Positions 18,929 through 30,752 of a stretch of 64,000 bases of DNA are shown here, piece after piece. The DNA is from Alloscardovia omnicolens DSM 21503 (GTDB lineage: Bacteria > Actinomycetota > Actinomycetes > Actinomycetales > Bifidobacteriaceae). Location of the stretch: the NCBI RefSeq assembly GCF_000420505.1, contig NZ_ATVB01000009.1:28307-92306 (forward strand). Reading direction: 5' to 3'. A model generated the notes under the pieces. That model was given only the letters and a program-made list of their open reading frames with translations. It ran no database searches and was not told where the DNA came from. The translations under genes were made by a program, and so were the position numbers. The first letter of the stretch is position 1, and every line of letters starts with the position of its first letter.

Positions 18929-19670
18929 TGCGCATACCCTTAAAAATCAAATCAGGGTCATATATATCAATAAAATCGCTATCGTGTTCAATAACGCGCC
19001 CAAAACCTCCAGTAGCTACTACCGTAAAATCAGTGCCAGTTTCTTCACGACACTGTTTAATCATGCGTTCAATACCGCCAATAAAACCGTAATATAATCC
19101 TGTTTGAATAGCACTAAACGTATTTTTCGCCATAACAGTTGACGGCGAGGCAATCTCTACTTCAGGAAGTTGAGCAGTATTACCTGCTAAAGCGCGTGCA
19201 GAGGTGAGCAAACCCGTCTGAATAACGCCCATCGTAATCGCTCCGCTCGTATCTACATAGTTGAAAGTAGTGGCAGTGCCCATATCAATAACCAAGCAAG
19301 GCGTGCCATACAAAGCAGAAGCAGCTACACAATCTACTAAACAGTCTGCTCCCAAAGATTTAGGATCGTCAATGCGCACAGCCATACCTGTTTTGATGCC
19401 TGGCCCTACAACTATAGGGGTTTTGCCTAAGAATTTTTCAATCGAACCGCGGAAAGAATGCATAACGCTCGGAACAACAGAGCACACAATCACATCTTCT
19501 ACGTCATCGGTTGTATAACCGCTTAGAGAGAGAAACTGTAGAAGATGAATGCCGTATTCATCGCTCGTACGCACGCCCGATGTGGTGAGACGGTAACTAT
19601 GCGTAATATCTGGACCCTGCATAAAGCCTAAAACAATATTGGTATTGCCAATATCAACAGCGATGAGCAT
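18906..19670 (-). CDS. coaX: Type III pantothenate kinase
   Basis: Phosphorylates pantothenate in the first step of CoA synthesis. Belongs to the ASKHA superfamily: [15 protein letters not shown] at the N-terminus (phosphate 1), [11 protein letters not shown] with [16 protein letters not shown] (phosphate 2) in the middle, and [35 protein letters not shown] at the end. Length 254 aa is typical. A strong AAGGAGG lies 5 bases before the ATG. Its 3' end runs into the pseudouridine synthase gene. Confidence 0.95.
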   Translation of the reverse strand: [254 protein letters not shown]

Positions 19671-19852
19671 AGAAACCTCCTTCGCGAATGTTCAACTGTA
19701 TTTGATTGTACGTGCTTTGCGTGACGGAGCGTGTGTTTTTAGACGTGAGAAATTCATCTGTGATTCATGTAGGAACAGCTGAGTATAGTTGTGCACATAC
19801 CACGAAACTCTACGAGCAACGACGTCTTGGACGCGGGGACTTAAGGGAGAAA

Positions 19853-21448
19853 ATGAAAAACAATTCACGTGGGCAGTTAAGCATACCTGTCCAAAGTTTA
19901 GACGATGAGCTTAATGCTCGTCGAAAACCATTATTACAAGCAAAAATAAAACCGTGGTGGAGCATGATTGCAGCTGCTCTGGCTGTTGTTGTAACACTGA
20001 CGGGAGTGACGATTGGCTATATCAACCTATCTGAGCGTACTACGAGTAATCGTCTAGCTATAGGTCTTACTTTAGCGCCAACTAATTTAGATTTACGCAC
20101 AACCTCAGGAACAGCACTTGAGCAGTTGCTTATAGGTAATGTATATGAGGCTTTGCTCACGCGCAATTCTGATAACAGCGTGTCTCCCGGTGTAGCGCAG
20201 TCATGGGAGGTCAGTGCTGACCGTAAGCAATATACTTTCCACCTTCATAAGAATATGAGTTTTAGTAATGGACATGTTTTAGATGCTCAGGACGTGGCCT
20301 GGTCAATCCAAACTATGATGGATAAGCAACTGCAAGGCGCGGTTTCTCTGGCGAACTTTGAATCGGTAAAAGCGCTCGATGCTCACACAGTTGTGCTACG
20401 CCTCAGCGCCCCATATTCCGAACTTTTGTGGAATCTGTCGAGCCGTGCAGGTGTGGTCTACGATAAAGATGCAACATACGACGCAAAGACCCAAGCCGTA
20501 GGCTCCGGTCCATATACCATTGCCGCATACAATCCCGGAGTATCCGTTACTCTCCAAGCTCGCCCGAACTACTGGGGGAGCGCACACAAAGCGCAAGTAC
20601 GCACTATTGTGCTCAACTATTACGTAGACCCTCAGGCTGCTCTTCACGCTCTGGAATCGAACGATGTGCAAGTCCTCGCACCTATCAGCTCACAACTTGC
20701 CTCTACCATCGAAAAAGACGAGCGTTTTCAGGTTCAAGCAGGCGACGGCACAGACAAATACGTGTTGGCATTCAACAATCGCAAGGAGCCTTTTACCGAC
20801 AAACGTGTGCGCCGAGCAATTCGCTATGCCATCGACGAAAAATCCATTATCGCCTCGCGAGGAGGAACGGATGCTCTTCTCGGCGGGCCTATTCCTAGCC
20901 TTGATCCTGGCTATGAAGATTTAACAGGACTATACGCTACAGATGTGAAAAAAGCACAATCGTTAATGCAAGAAGCAGGATACAGTCCAAGCACACCACT
21001 GAAACTCACCTTGACCTACGCCAATATTTACCCAGCAGAAATTGGTCAACAATTACGCAGCCAGCTGGCCAAAATTGGCATAGATTTAACGGTTAACCGC
21101 ACAGAATTTGCCACATGGCTTGCGCAAGTCTACAAGCAGCACAATTTCGACATATCAATGGTTGACCATAACGATAGTCATGACTTTAAGCAGTGGGCTA
21201 CGCCAGATTACTATTACGGATACAATAATGCCCAAGTTCAGAAGCTCTATGCCGAAGCTATGGCAGCGCTGAGTGATGAACAGCGCGATACCTTGCTGGC
21301 GAAGGCTGCTCGCATTGTAAGCGAAGATGCCCCAGCTGATTGGATTATGAATTTCCGTGTGGTCTCTGCATGGCGCACAAATGTAGAAGGATTCCCTGTG
21401 AATTTGAATCAAACCGTTTTGCCGTTGTGGGAGGTGAGTGTGCGATGA
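19853..21448 (+). CDS. Peptide/nickel-type ABC transporter substrate-binding protein (SBP family 5)
   Basis: Extracellular binding protein for an oligopeptide, nickel-chelate or similar ligand. An N-terminal transmembrane helix (WWSMIAAALAVVVTLTGVTIGY, about residues 38-60) anchors it; there is no lipobox cysteine, which is less usual for the family. Family 5 landmarks are present: LLIGNVYEALLTRNSDNSVSPGVAQSWEVS, FHLHKNMSFSNGHVLDAQDVAWS, and RVRRAIRYAIDEKSII. The start is ATG 19853 with AAGGGAG upstream; the frame remains open to 19706. Length 531 aa. First gene of a five-gene operon. The substrate is not deducible. Confidence 0.88.
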   Translation: MKNNSRGQLSIPVQSLDDELNARRKPLLQAKIKPWWSMIAAALAVVVTLTGVTIGYINLSERTTSNRLAIGLTLAPTNLDLRTTSGTALEQLLIGNVYEALLTRNSDNSVSPGVAQSWEVSADRKQYTFHLHKNMSFSNGHVLDAQDVAWSIQTMMDKQLQGAVSLANFESVKALDAHTVVLRLSAPYSELLWNLSSRAGVVYDKDATYDAKTQAVGSGPYTIAAYNPGVSVTLQARPNYWGSAHKAQVRTIVLNYYVDPQAALHALESNDVQVLAPISSQLASTIEKDERFQVQAGDGTDKYVLAFNNRKEPFTDKRVRRAIRYAIDEKSIIASRGGTDALLGGPIPSLDPGYEDLTGLYATDVKKAQSLMQEAGYSPSTPLKLTLTYANIYPAEIGQQLRSQLAKIGIDLTVNRTEFATWLAQVYKQHNFDISMVDHNDSHDFKQWATPDYYYGYNNAQVQKLYAEAMAALSDEQRDTLLAKAARIVSEDAPADWIMNFRVVSAWRTNVEGFPVNLNQTVLPLWEVSVR

Positions 21449-22563
21449 CGGAGATGAAGACAGAGATGACGAAGGCGAGCACGACGACGGAGCCGAAAAA
21501 GATGAAAAAGGCAAAAAAGGCAAAGAATCAGTCAAAAGTCGCAACTGCCCTCAAACGTTTCGCTGTGCTCCTGCTTATGCTGTGGATTGTATCCGTCGTT
21601 ATTTTCTTCGCCCTGCGTGTTTTGCCTGGCGATATTGCAGCTATTATGGCTGGAACGAATTCAACTCCAGAAAAATATGAGCAGTTGCGCGCTGAGTTAG
21701 GTCTCAATCGGCCTCTTATTGTGCAGTATGGGCAATGGTTAGGCTCTATTTTTACCGGGCATTTAGGCACGTCTTTGCTCACTGGGCAAGCTATGAGCAC
21801 GCGATTGCTCACGCGTGCGGCGGTGACTTTCCCGCTCATCGTAGTGAGCATGGTTTTAACCCTAGTGATTGCTTTGCCTACGGCCGTGTACTCGCTCACT
21901 TCACGGCACGCTTGGGTGCGCGGTGGACTGCGTGTGATTTCTCAGATTTTGGGCGCCGTTCCTGCATTGTGGGCAGCTTTAGCTCTTATTATTGTTTTTG
22001 GAAAAGGCAACGGAATGCTTAACGTGTTACCAACGCAGGGCTTCCCATCCAATCCTTTGAGTTCACCTGCGAATGTGGTGAGTGCAGCTGCATCGTTAAT
22101 TATTCCTGCTTTGTCAGTGAGTATTATTACGGGAGCACATCTTATGCGCTACACCCGCTCTGCAATTGTTGACGTAGAAAAATCTGATTATATTGCGTGG
22201 AGCATGGCTTCAGGAATGACCTATGCTCAGGCTGTGCGCACCACAGGTTTGCGTTTAGCTGCCCCGCAGATTGCATCGGTTGCAGGCGTTACTTTTGCCT
22301 CCATGATTACCGGCGTTCTGACCGTAGAAACCCTCTTTAATCTGCCTGGACTCGCTACTATGCTCATGACAGATTTATCTGAGCGAGACCTCGCGTCTGT
22401 GCAAACTGAGCTATTGCTTTTATCAGCTTTCTTCCTCATTGTGGGATTTGTTATTGACACGATTGTGCGTATGCTCGATCCTCGTCTAAAAACCTCTGCT
22501 CACAGCACTAATACTCGCGCAACACAAGCGATAGAAGTGGATACGAAGAGGCGGGATCAATAA
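21445..22563 (+). CDS. Peptide/nickel-type ABC transporter permease (DppB-like)
   Basis: First membrane subunit of the importer. After a lysine-rich cytosolic N-terminus (about 40 residues) come about six transmembrane helices, beginning FAVLLLMLWIVSVVIFFALRVLPGD, the standard DppB opening. GLNRPLIVQYGQWLGSIFTGHLGTSLLTG and the EAA-like loop SDYIAWSMASGMTYAQAVRTTGLRLA are diagnostic. The start overlaps the end of the binding-protein gene (ATGA), 372 aa. The second permease gene overlaps by one base. The N-terminal TEMKTEMTKASTTTEPKKMKKAKKAK is low-complexity and may not be conserved. Confidence 0.9.
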   Translation: MTEMKTEMTKASTTTEPKKMKKAKKAKNQSKVATALKRFAVLLLMLWIVSVVIFFALRVLPGDIAAIMAGTNSTPEKYEQLRAELGLNRPLIVQYGQWLGSIFTGHLGTSLLTGQAMSTRLLTRAAVTFPLIVVSMVLTLVIALPTAVYSLTSRHAWVRGGLRVISQILGAVPALWAALALIIVFGKGNGMLNVLPTQGFPSNPLSSPANVVSAAASLIIPALSVSIITGAHLMRYTRSAIVDVEKSDYIAWSMASGMTYAQAVRTTGLRLAAPQIASVAGVTFASMITGVLTVETLFNLPGLATMLMTDLSERDLASVQTELLLLSAFFLIVGFVIDTIVRMLDPRLKTSAHSTNTRATQAIEVDTKRRDQ

Positions 22564-23438
22564 TGAAAAACACAGAAAAAACACCTTTAAGAACTTTACG
22601 TATTATTATCCGCTCCATTCTTATGCGCACAGACGGTTTATTCGCCTGCCTTTTCTGTGCGTTATGGATTATTACTGCCCTCGTTTCGCTGGTATGGACT
22701 CCATACGATTTGAACATTAGTGATGGTTACAATGTGTGGAGCTCGCCATCTGCTGCGCATTGGCTGGGAACAGATGGAGCAGGTGCAGATATTGCATCAT
22801 GGCTTCTGGCAGGATCTGCTACAGAGCTACTTATTGTTATAGCTGTGTCTGTGATTACATGTGTTGTAGGTATTGCAGGAGTATCTGTGACTATTAGCCG
22901 TCATACTGGTGTGCGCACACTCAGCGTCATTATTATTGATGCTTTAATTTCCATACCAACCATTGTTGTAGCATTGTTATGCGCAGCTCCTCTCGGAGCA
23001 AGTATTGCAGGCATTATTATCGCATGTTCTTTCGCATACAGTCTTAATCTTATGCGCGTTGTGCGTCCTGTAGCAGTGGCTGCCGCGCGCTCGCCTTACG
23101 TTACTTTCGCGCGGTATAAAGGAAAATCACACGGCAGAATTTTTATTGAACATATTCTGCCACAAATCATGCCATCCGTTATTATTAATGTTTCTCTGGC
23201 TGCAGCAACCTCAATGCTTGCGGAATCAGGTTTAACATATCTCGGAGTTGGTGTGCCAAGTCATATTGCATCATGGGGACGATCTTTAGCGAGCGCGGTC
23301 AGCTATGTTACCGTCCATCCGAGCGTAGCAATCTGGCCAGGTTTACTTATTACTCTTGCAGTTCTCAGCGTGAACTTACTGGGCGACGCTCTGCGAGAAG
23401 CAAGTGATCCTGTATCGAACGAAGCATTGAGGCAATAA
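22563..23438 (+). CDS. Peptide/nickel-type ABC transporter permease (DppC-like)
   Basis: Second membrane subunit. Hydrophobic segments begin at LFACLFCALWIITALVSLVW. HWLGTDGAGADIASWLLAGSATELLIVIAVS is the typical DppC segment following the first helix. The EAA loop reads VAAARSPYVTFARYKGKSHGRIFIEHILPQIMPSVI, and GLTYLGVGVPSHIASWGRSLASA follows, as in DppC proteins. Length 291 aa. The start codon overlaps the stop of the preceding permease, and one base separates it from the ATPase gene downstream. Confidence 0.9.
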   Translation: MKNTEKTPLRTLRIIIRSILMRTDGLFACLFCALWIITALVSLVWTPYDLNISDGYNVWSSPSAAHWLGTDGAGADIASWLLAGSATELLIVIAVSVITCVVGIAGVSVTISRHTGVRTLSVIIIDALISIPTIVVALLCAAPLGASIAGIIIACSFAYSLNLMRVVRPVAVAAARSPYVTFARYKGKSHGRIFIEHILPQIMPSVIINVSLAAATSMLAESGLTYLGVGVPSHIASWGRSLASAVSYVTVHPSVAIWPGLLITLAVLSVNLLGDALREASDPVSNEALRQ

Positions 23439-23439
23439 T

Positions 23440-24216
23440 ATGAGTGTACAGATTAAAAATCTTTCTGTGAGTTTATGCAATAACCAGTTATTGCATAACG
23501 TGAATCTTGACGTAGCAGATCATGAACGTATCGGTTTAATCGGTGCCTCGGGTTCAGGAAAATCATTAATAACAAAAGCAATTTTAGGAACTCTTCCACG
23601 TTCTATGAGGGTTGAAGGGCAAATTCTTATTGATGGAGTTAATGTTTTAGAACTCAGTGAGCATGAACGTGCAGCTATGCGCGGTACGTATATGACTGCT
23701 GTTTTCCAAAATCCTGTGGCAGCTCTTAACCCGGTAGTTTCTGTGCGTGCTAACGTGGAGCTACCTCTTACATTGCATTACAATTTGAGTGCTGCGGAAC
23801 GTTTGCACCGCGTGCAGCAAGCTTTAGAAAGCGTTGGCTTAGACAGTGATTTAGTCTCGCGTTACCCTTCAGAACTATCGGGAGGGCAAGCGCAGAGAGC
23901 AGCTATTGCGCAGGCTGTTGTGGCACATCCTCAACTGCTTATTGCTGACGAGCCAACTACTGCTGTTGATTCTATTGTGCAAAAGCAGATTATGGATGTG
24001 CTTGTAGAACGTTCTGATAAGCAGAATTTGAGCGTAATATTTGCTAGTCATGATTTTGCTGTTATTTCTCGGGTAGCTCATCGCTGTTATGTGATTAATA
24101 ACGGTGGGGTTGTAGATAGTGGACGTTTAGAGGAACTATACGAGTCGAGCGTGGACTACACCCGTCAATTGGTTGAAGCTGCACGCAGTATAGCTGTACG
24201 CGGTGAGGGGGAGTGA
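23440..24216 (+). CDS. Peptide/nickel-type ABC transporter ATPase (DppD-like)
   Basis: First ATPase of the importer. Walker A GASGSGKSL (about residue 36), Q-loop AVFQNPVAALNPVVSV, signature LSGGQAQRAAIAQ, Walker B LLIADEPTTAVDSIV, H-loop IFASHDFAVIS. The usual C-terminal oligopeptide-transporter extension with Fe-S cysteines is missing; the protein ends soon after the ABC core (258 aa), so it is a short form. Its stop overlaps the alternative GTG start of the next ATPase gene. Confidence 0.9.
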   Translation: MSVQIKNLSVSLCNNQLLHNVNLDVADHERIGLIGASGSGKSLITKAILGTLPRSMRVEGQILIDGVNVLELSEHERAAMRGTYMTAVFQNPVAALNPVVSVRANVELPLTLHYNLSAAERLHRVQQALESVGLDSDLVSRYPSELSGGQAQRAAIAQAVVAHPQLLIADEPTTAVDSIVQKQIMDVLVERSDKQNLSVIFASHDFAVISRVAHRCYVINNGGVVDSGRLEELYESSVDYTRQLVEAARSIAVRGEGE

Positions 24217-24218
24217 TC

Positions 24219-24911
24219 ATGAGTTTATTATCTTTACGTGAGGTCTCTCATAGTTTTGCAGGTGCGCATGAGCCTGCTGTTCATGCAGTCAGCCTGAGTG
24301 TGAGCGAGGGGGAGCGTGTAGCAATTGTCGGTCAGTCTGGTTCAGGCAAAACCACCGTCTTGAATATTGCGCTCGGTTTTATTACTCCTCAAGCTGGGGA
24401 AGTGGAGATTGCGGATCCAGCGAGCACAGGCTTAGTTTTTCAAAATCCGCTGACTTCTCTTGACCCACGGTGGACTGTGGAACGTATTGTGCGTGAAGGC
24501 TCAACGACTCAGGTGGATCGCTCTGATGTGATTTCTGCTTTGCACAGCATTGACTTGGGAGAGGAATTACTCGGACGGTATGTGAGCGATATTTCAGGTG
24601 GGCAAGCTCAGCGCGTAGCAATTGCACGTGCTTTGCTGAGTAATCCGAGCCTACTGGTAGCTGATGAGCCAGTGAGCGCTGTTGATGTGCTGGGAAAACA
24701 GCATATTATTGAGGCTTTAGCAAGGATTCAGCGCGAACGTAATCTGGCTACCTTAATCGTTCTGCATGATTTAGGTGTTGCGCAACAAGTTTCCGATACT
24801 CTGGTTGTGATGCATCGCGGGCGTATTGTTGAGCAGGGTTCTACACGCGAGATTCTTGCGCATCCTCAACATGAATATACAAAACAACTGATTGATGCTG
24901 CGCGATGGTGA
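24219..24911 (+). CDS. Peptide/nickel-type ABC transporter ATPase (DppF-like)
   Basis: Second ATPase of the importer, 230 aa. Walker A GQSGSGKTT, Q-loop LVFQNPLTSLDPRWTVERIV, signature [16 protein letters not shown], Walker B LLVADEPVSAVDV, H-loop IVLHDLGVAQQ. The start is ATG 24219 preceded by GAGGGGGAG; a GTG at 24213 is also in frame. Short form without a C-terminal extension. Last gene of the operon; I see no strong terminator after it, only the degenerate repeat described next. Confidence 0.9.
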   Translation: MSLLSLREVSHSFAGAHEPAVHAVSLSVSEGERVAIVGQSGSGKTTVLNIALGFITPQAGEVEIADPASTGLVFQNPLTSLDPRWTVERIVREGSTTQVDRSDVISALHSIDLGEELLGRYVSDISGGQAQRVAIARALLSNPSLLVADEPVSAVDVLGKQHIIEALARIQRERNLATLIVLHDLGVAQQVSDTLVVMHRGRIVEQGSTREILAHPQHEYTKQLIDAARW

Positions 24912-25131
24912 GGACGTATTCTGGTTCTTGGGGGTTTAGCAGGGTTTTCGAGGTTGCAGGTGAGTGACTAGCAGTTGTTCTGTGCGATTAACCTTCACAC
25001 TGCGTTACATCCGAAGAGCTATTACTCTTACACATTCTGCTTAACCGATTAATACACTGTTATGCCAGTTTTGATGCGGAAAAATGGCTTCACAAGTGGC
25101 ATATCGGTTGCGCGTATCGACTTCACGTATG
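24912..25131. repeat. Degenerate repeat sequence related to the element at 51027
   Basis: No gene. Positions 24923-24957 resemble the left end of the element near tRNA-Arg (GGTTCTT, TTAGC, GGGTTTT and AGGTTGC in the same order). CCGAAGAGC near 25011 matches its right end. Positions 25106-25131 repeat 25 of 26 bases of 51054-51079 (GGTTGCGCGTATCGACTTCA). It looks like a broken or rearranged copy of that element. Confidence 0.5.
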
Positions 25132-25176
25132 TAGGCAAACTTGCTCTTGGGGTTTCGTGGGGGTGGTTTGATTTGG

Positions 25177-25368
25177 TATAGTACTCCATGATTCATGCAC
25201 GGCACGAAGACTGCAATCCTTAAAGTGGACGTGGGCGTTGTGTGCGTGCGACGCTAGCAACTTTCAGGAACGTATGAGAGCACGCCATCACTATCAAAAC
25301 GCAAGCTAGGCGAAAACAAAAGTGGGGGGTACAGGTTATTCAACTCTGTACCCCCACGTGGCTTTTAT
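25177..25368 (+). ncRNA. Candidate small RNA between the ABC operon and sodA
   Basis: A -10-like TATAGT (25177-25182) is followed after 9 nt by TTCATGCACGGC, the same 12-mer found 8 nt after the luxS -10 box. The next 160 nt contain no ORF with a ribosome-binding site. They end in a strong G/C hairpin (25324-25357) with a GCTTTTATT tail in the plus direction. The layout of promoter, short untranslated stretch and terminator suggests a small RNA, but I recognise no known family and the -35 region is weak. Confidence 0.25.
25312..25357 (-). terminator. Intrinsic terminator of sodA
   Basis: The stem GTGGGGGTACAG with CTGTACCCCC (one bulged G) has an 11-nt loop. On the minus strand it is followed by TTTTGTTTT. 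It begins 14 bp after the sodA stop codon and may also work in the plus direction. Confidence 0.85.
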
Positions 25369-25370
25369 TG

Positions 25371-25976
25371 TTACTTTAAGCCCTTAGCCTTTGCCCATGT
25401 TTCTGCTGCGTGATCCCAGTTGACGATATTCCACCAAGCCTTCACGTAGTCAGCCTTTACATTCACATAATCCAAGTAGAATGCGTGCTCCCACATGTCG
25501 AGCATAACCAGTGGAACAATGTTGACTGGAACATTAGACTGCTGATCGTAGAGCTGGAAGGTTACCAAGCGGTCACCCAAAGCATCCCATGCGAGAACAG
25601 CCCAACCAGAACCCTGCAATCCCAAAGCAGCAGCAGTGAACTGAGCCTGGAACTTTTCAAAGGAACCGAACTGCTTGGTGATTTCTTCGCCGAATTCACC
25701 ATCAGGACGACCCTTACCTTCTGGAGTCAAATTGTTCCAGAAGAAGGTGTGATTAATATGACCACCCAAGTTGAAAGCGAGATTCTTTTCCCACAAGTTG
25801 ATAGCAGCAAAATCGTTCTTATCGCGTGCTTCTTCGAGACGCTCAAGAGCTGTATTAGCGCCTGCTACGTAGTTTGCATGATGCTTATCGTGATGAAGCT
25901 CCATAATCTTGCCAGAAATATGTGGCTCGAGTGCTGCGTAGTCATATGGCAGTTCAGGGAGAGTGTAAATTGCCAT
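25371..25976 (-). CDS. sodA: Superoxide dismutase, Mn type
   Basis: Converts superoxide to hydrogen peroxide and oxygen in the cytosol. Metal ligands are visible: the His in [14 protein letters not shown], the His in [10 protein letters not shown], and Asp and His in [23 protein letters not shown] (Gly-Gly where Fe enzymes have Ala-Gln) and a Gln in DQQSNVP at the second-sphere position point to Mn rather than Fe. Length 201 aa. AAGGAG lies 6 bases before the ATG. As far as I know, many bifidobacteria lack a SOD, so presence here is informative about lifestyle. Monocistronic with its own terminator. Confidence 0.95.
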   Translation of the reverse strand: MAIYTLPELPYDYAALEPHISGKIMELHHDKHHANYVAGANTALERLEEARDKNDFAAINLWEKNLAFNLGGHINHTFFWNNLTPEGKGRPDGEFGEEITKQFGSFEKFQAQFTAAALGLQGSGWAVLAWDALGDRLVTFQLYDQQSNVPVNIVPLVMLDMWEHAFYLDYVNVKADYVKAWWNIVNWDHAAETWAKAKGLK

Positions 25977-26026
25977 GATTCTCCTTCTTTAGTGACAGAA
26001 ATAACGTCCCTACTATTTTCGCGCAT

Positions 26027-26071
26027 AAGCGTTCGCAATAAGCCACAATGTGTGAAATATCACGAACGCTT
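26027..26071 (-). terminator. Inverted repeat downstream of lacZ
   Basis: AAGCGTTCG and CGAACGCTT form a perfect 9-bp stem with a 27-nt loop in the gap between lacZ and sodA. There is no T run. It could be a weak terminator or an operator for sodA. Confidence 0.3.
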
Positions 26072-26080
26072 GTATACCAA

Positions 26081-29230
<3,150 letters not shown>

Positions 29231-29256
29231 TTACTCCTCTTTGAGTGAGAGTTCTA

Positions 29257-30525
29257 CTAAGAATTATTGTTATTTCGTACTTTTCGTACTTTTCGCGCGT
29301 TTTGCGTTACTTGCTTTTTCGCGTTACCTGCGCTGTTTGTGCTGTCCGCACTGTCTGCGCTACCCGCATTGTCTGCCACATCGGGTGGGGCTTGAACTTC
29401 TTGAAGAACACTCAACGCTAGGTCAGGTGCAGATCCTGAGGGTAAAGTCGCAGACGAGGCAATAATGCCAGCTGAAGTATCGGCACCCTTCGCGCTCGCT
29501 GTATTGTGTGGAGCATTTAAATCACGTACAGAACTGCGCTCTACAAAAGTGGAGGCAATCAGTTTTTCGCGCCCTGTTTCTACTTTCTGCCCATCAATTA
29601 AAGCCTTAACGCTTAAGAAGGCTTCACGGCCAATCAAATCAAAACGCATGCGCATCGTGGTTAAATTTAAGCGAGGAACATTGCCCACTAAGGAATCATC
29701 CACGCCAACAATACTCACATCTTCGGGCACACGCTTACCTGCTGTGCGTAAACCAAGCATAATGCCGTAAGCCATCTGATCGTTCGCAGCATACACAGCA
29801 GTGCAATCTGGCTCATGAGCTAATGCTAATCCCGCCTGATATCCACTATCTGCCAACCAATCTCCGCGATATAAAGGAGGAAGCTGAGTTATGCCATGCG
29901 CGTGCAAAGCGTCTCGCCATCCGCGTTCACGGCTCTGGGCTGCGCGAGAATCAAGAGGTCCAGCCATGTGATACACGGTTTTATGTCCTTTGCGCATCAA
30001 ATAATCCACAATCTCAGTTGAGCAGCCGTATTGGTCGCCATCTACTGTTGGGCAATGAGCCGAAGGTTGGTCAGTAATAAGCACCACTGGAAGTTTTGAC
30101 GGCGGTGCAAAAGTTTCAAAATCAGGAATGCGACGTTCAAGAACCACAATTACGCCGTCTACCGGAAGTTGCTTCATGCGCTCCATTGCTGCCTGCAAAG
30201 TTCGTTCTTGTTGGTTGAGAAGCGTGCACATAGTAATAGCAAAATCGTATTGACTTGCTGCGGCAGAAATACCGCTAAGAATACGTGAATTACCAAAAGT
30301 GGAGGTGTCAAACAAAATAACGCCAACATTGTTAAATTGTTGATACTTGAGCGCGCGGGCAGCATAATTTGGACGGTATCCCAGCTTATCCATAGCCCGT
30401 TCCACACGTTGTTTAGTATCAGGTTTTACGGCATCGCTACCATTAGCGACGCGCGAAACAGTTTGTGGTGAAACTCCTGCCTCTTTGGCAACATCCTGTA
30501 AAGACACAGGTGATTTGCGTGCCAT
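29257..30525 (-). CDS. LacI-family transcriptional regulator of the lac locus
   Basis: Sugar-responsive repressor. Residues 1-60 are the helix-turn-helix and hinge (VSLQDVAKEAGVSPQTVSRVANG, LGYRPNYAARALK). A periplasmic-binding-protein-like sensor domain follows to about residue 330 (NVGVILFDTSTFGNSRILSGI, VYAANDQMAYGIMLGLRTAGKRVPEDVSIVGVDD). The protein runs to 422 aa, about 80 longer than usual. The extra tail is Ser/Ala/Asp-rich and ends in a basic stretch (QNARKVRKVRN) and four Asn. It directly precedes lacZ and is divergent from the sugar importer, so it probably controls both. AAGGAAG precedes the ATG. Confidence 0.92.
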   Translation of the reverse strand: MARKSPVSLQDVAKEAGVSPQTVSRVANGSDAVKPDTKQRVERAMDKLGYRPNYAARALKYQQFNNVGVILFDTSTFGNSRILSGISAAASQYDFAITMCTLLNQQERTLQAAMERMKQLPVDGVIVVLERRIPDFETFAPPSKLPVVLITDQPSAHCPTVDGDQYGCSTEIVDYLMRKGHKTVYHMAGPLDSRAAQSRERGWRDALHAHGITQLPPLYRGDWLADSGYQAGLALAHEPDCTAVYAANDQMAYGIMLGLRTAGKRVPEDVSIVGVDDSLVGNVPRLNLTTMRMRFDLIGREAFLSVKALIDGQKVETGREKLIASTFVERSSVRDLNAPHNTASAKGADTSAGIIASSATLPSGSAPDLALSVLQEVQAPPDVADNAGSADSADSTNSAGNAKKQVTQNARKVRKVRNNNNS

Positions 30526-30578
30526 AGTCCCACTTCCTTACTTCATCGAGTACAGCGGCATTGTTGCACTGGTATTTC

Positions 30579-30594
30579 ATGGCATATATGCCAT
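30579..30594. promoter_or_regulatory. Perfect 16-bp palindrome upstream of the LacI-type gene
   Basis: ATGGCATATATGCCAT lies 54 bp upstream of the regulator start codon and is self-complementary. It differs from the TGTTT/AAACA operator type, so a different regulator or autoregulation through another half-site is possible. Confidence 0.3.
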
Positions 30595-30634
30595 TTTAGC
30601 GAAAATCTTCACATCATGTCTGTGTGCATGTGTG

Positions 30635-30678
30635 TTGCGTTCGTTCCGTTGTAATGTTATTATGATAACGCAAACATT
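30635..30678 (+). promoter_or_regulatory. Promoter and weak LacI-type operator of the sugar importer
   Basis: TTGCGT (30635-30640), a 17-bp spacer and TATTAT (30658-30663) form a good promoter. Overlapping the -10 and start region, 30661-30678 reads TATGATAACGCAAACATT; its right half CGCAAACATT matches the operator at 32926-32943, while the left half is degenerate. The intergenic space to the permease start is 337 bp and otherwise holds the palindrome at 30579 and the leader repeats at 30753. Confidence 0.45.
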
Positions 30679-30752
30679 TGAGAAATGCATTAAGTTTCAA
30701 AAGATTTCTTGAGAAACTAACTTAAAAAATGGGAACGTCGATGTTTTCATGA

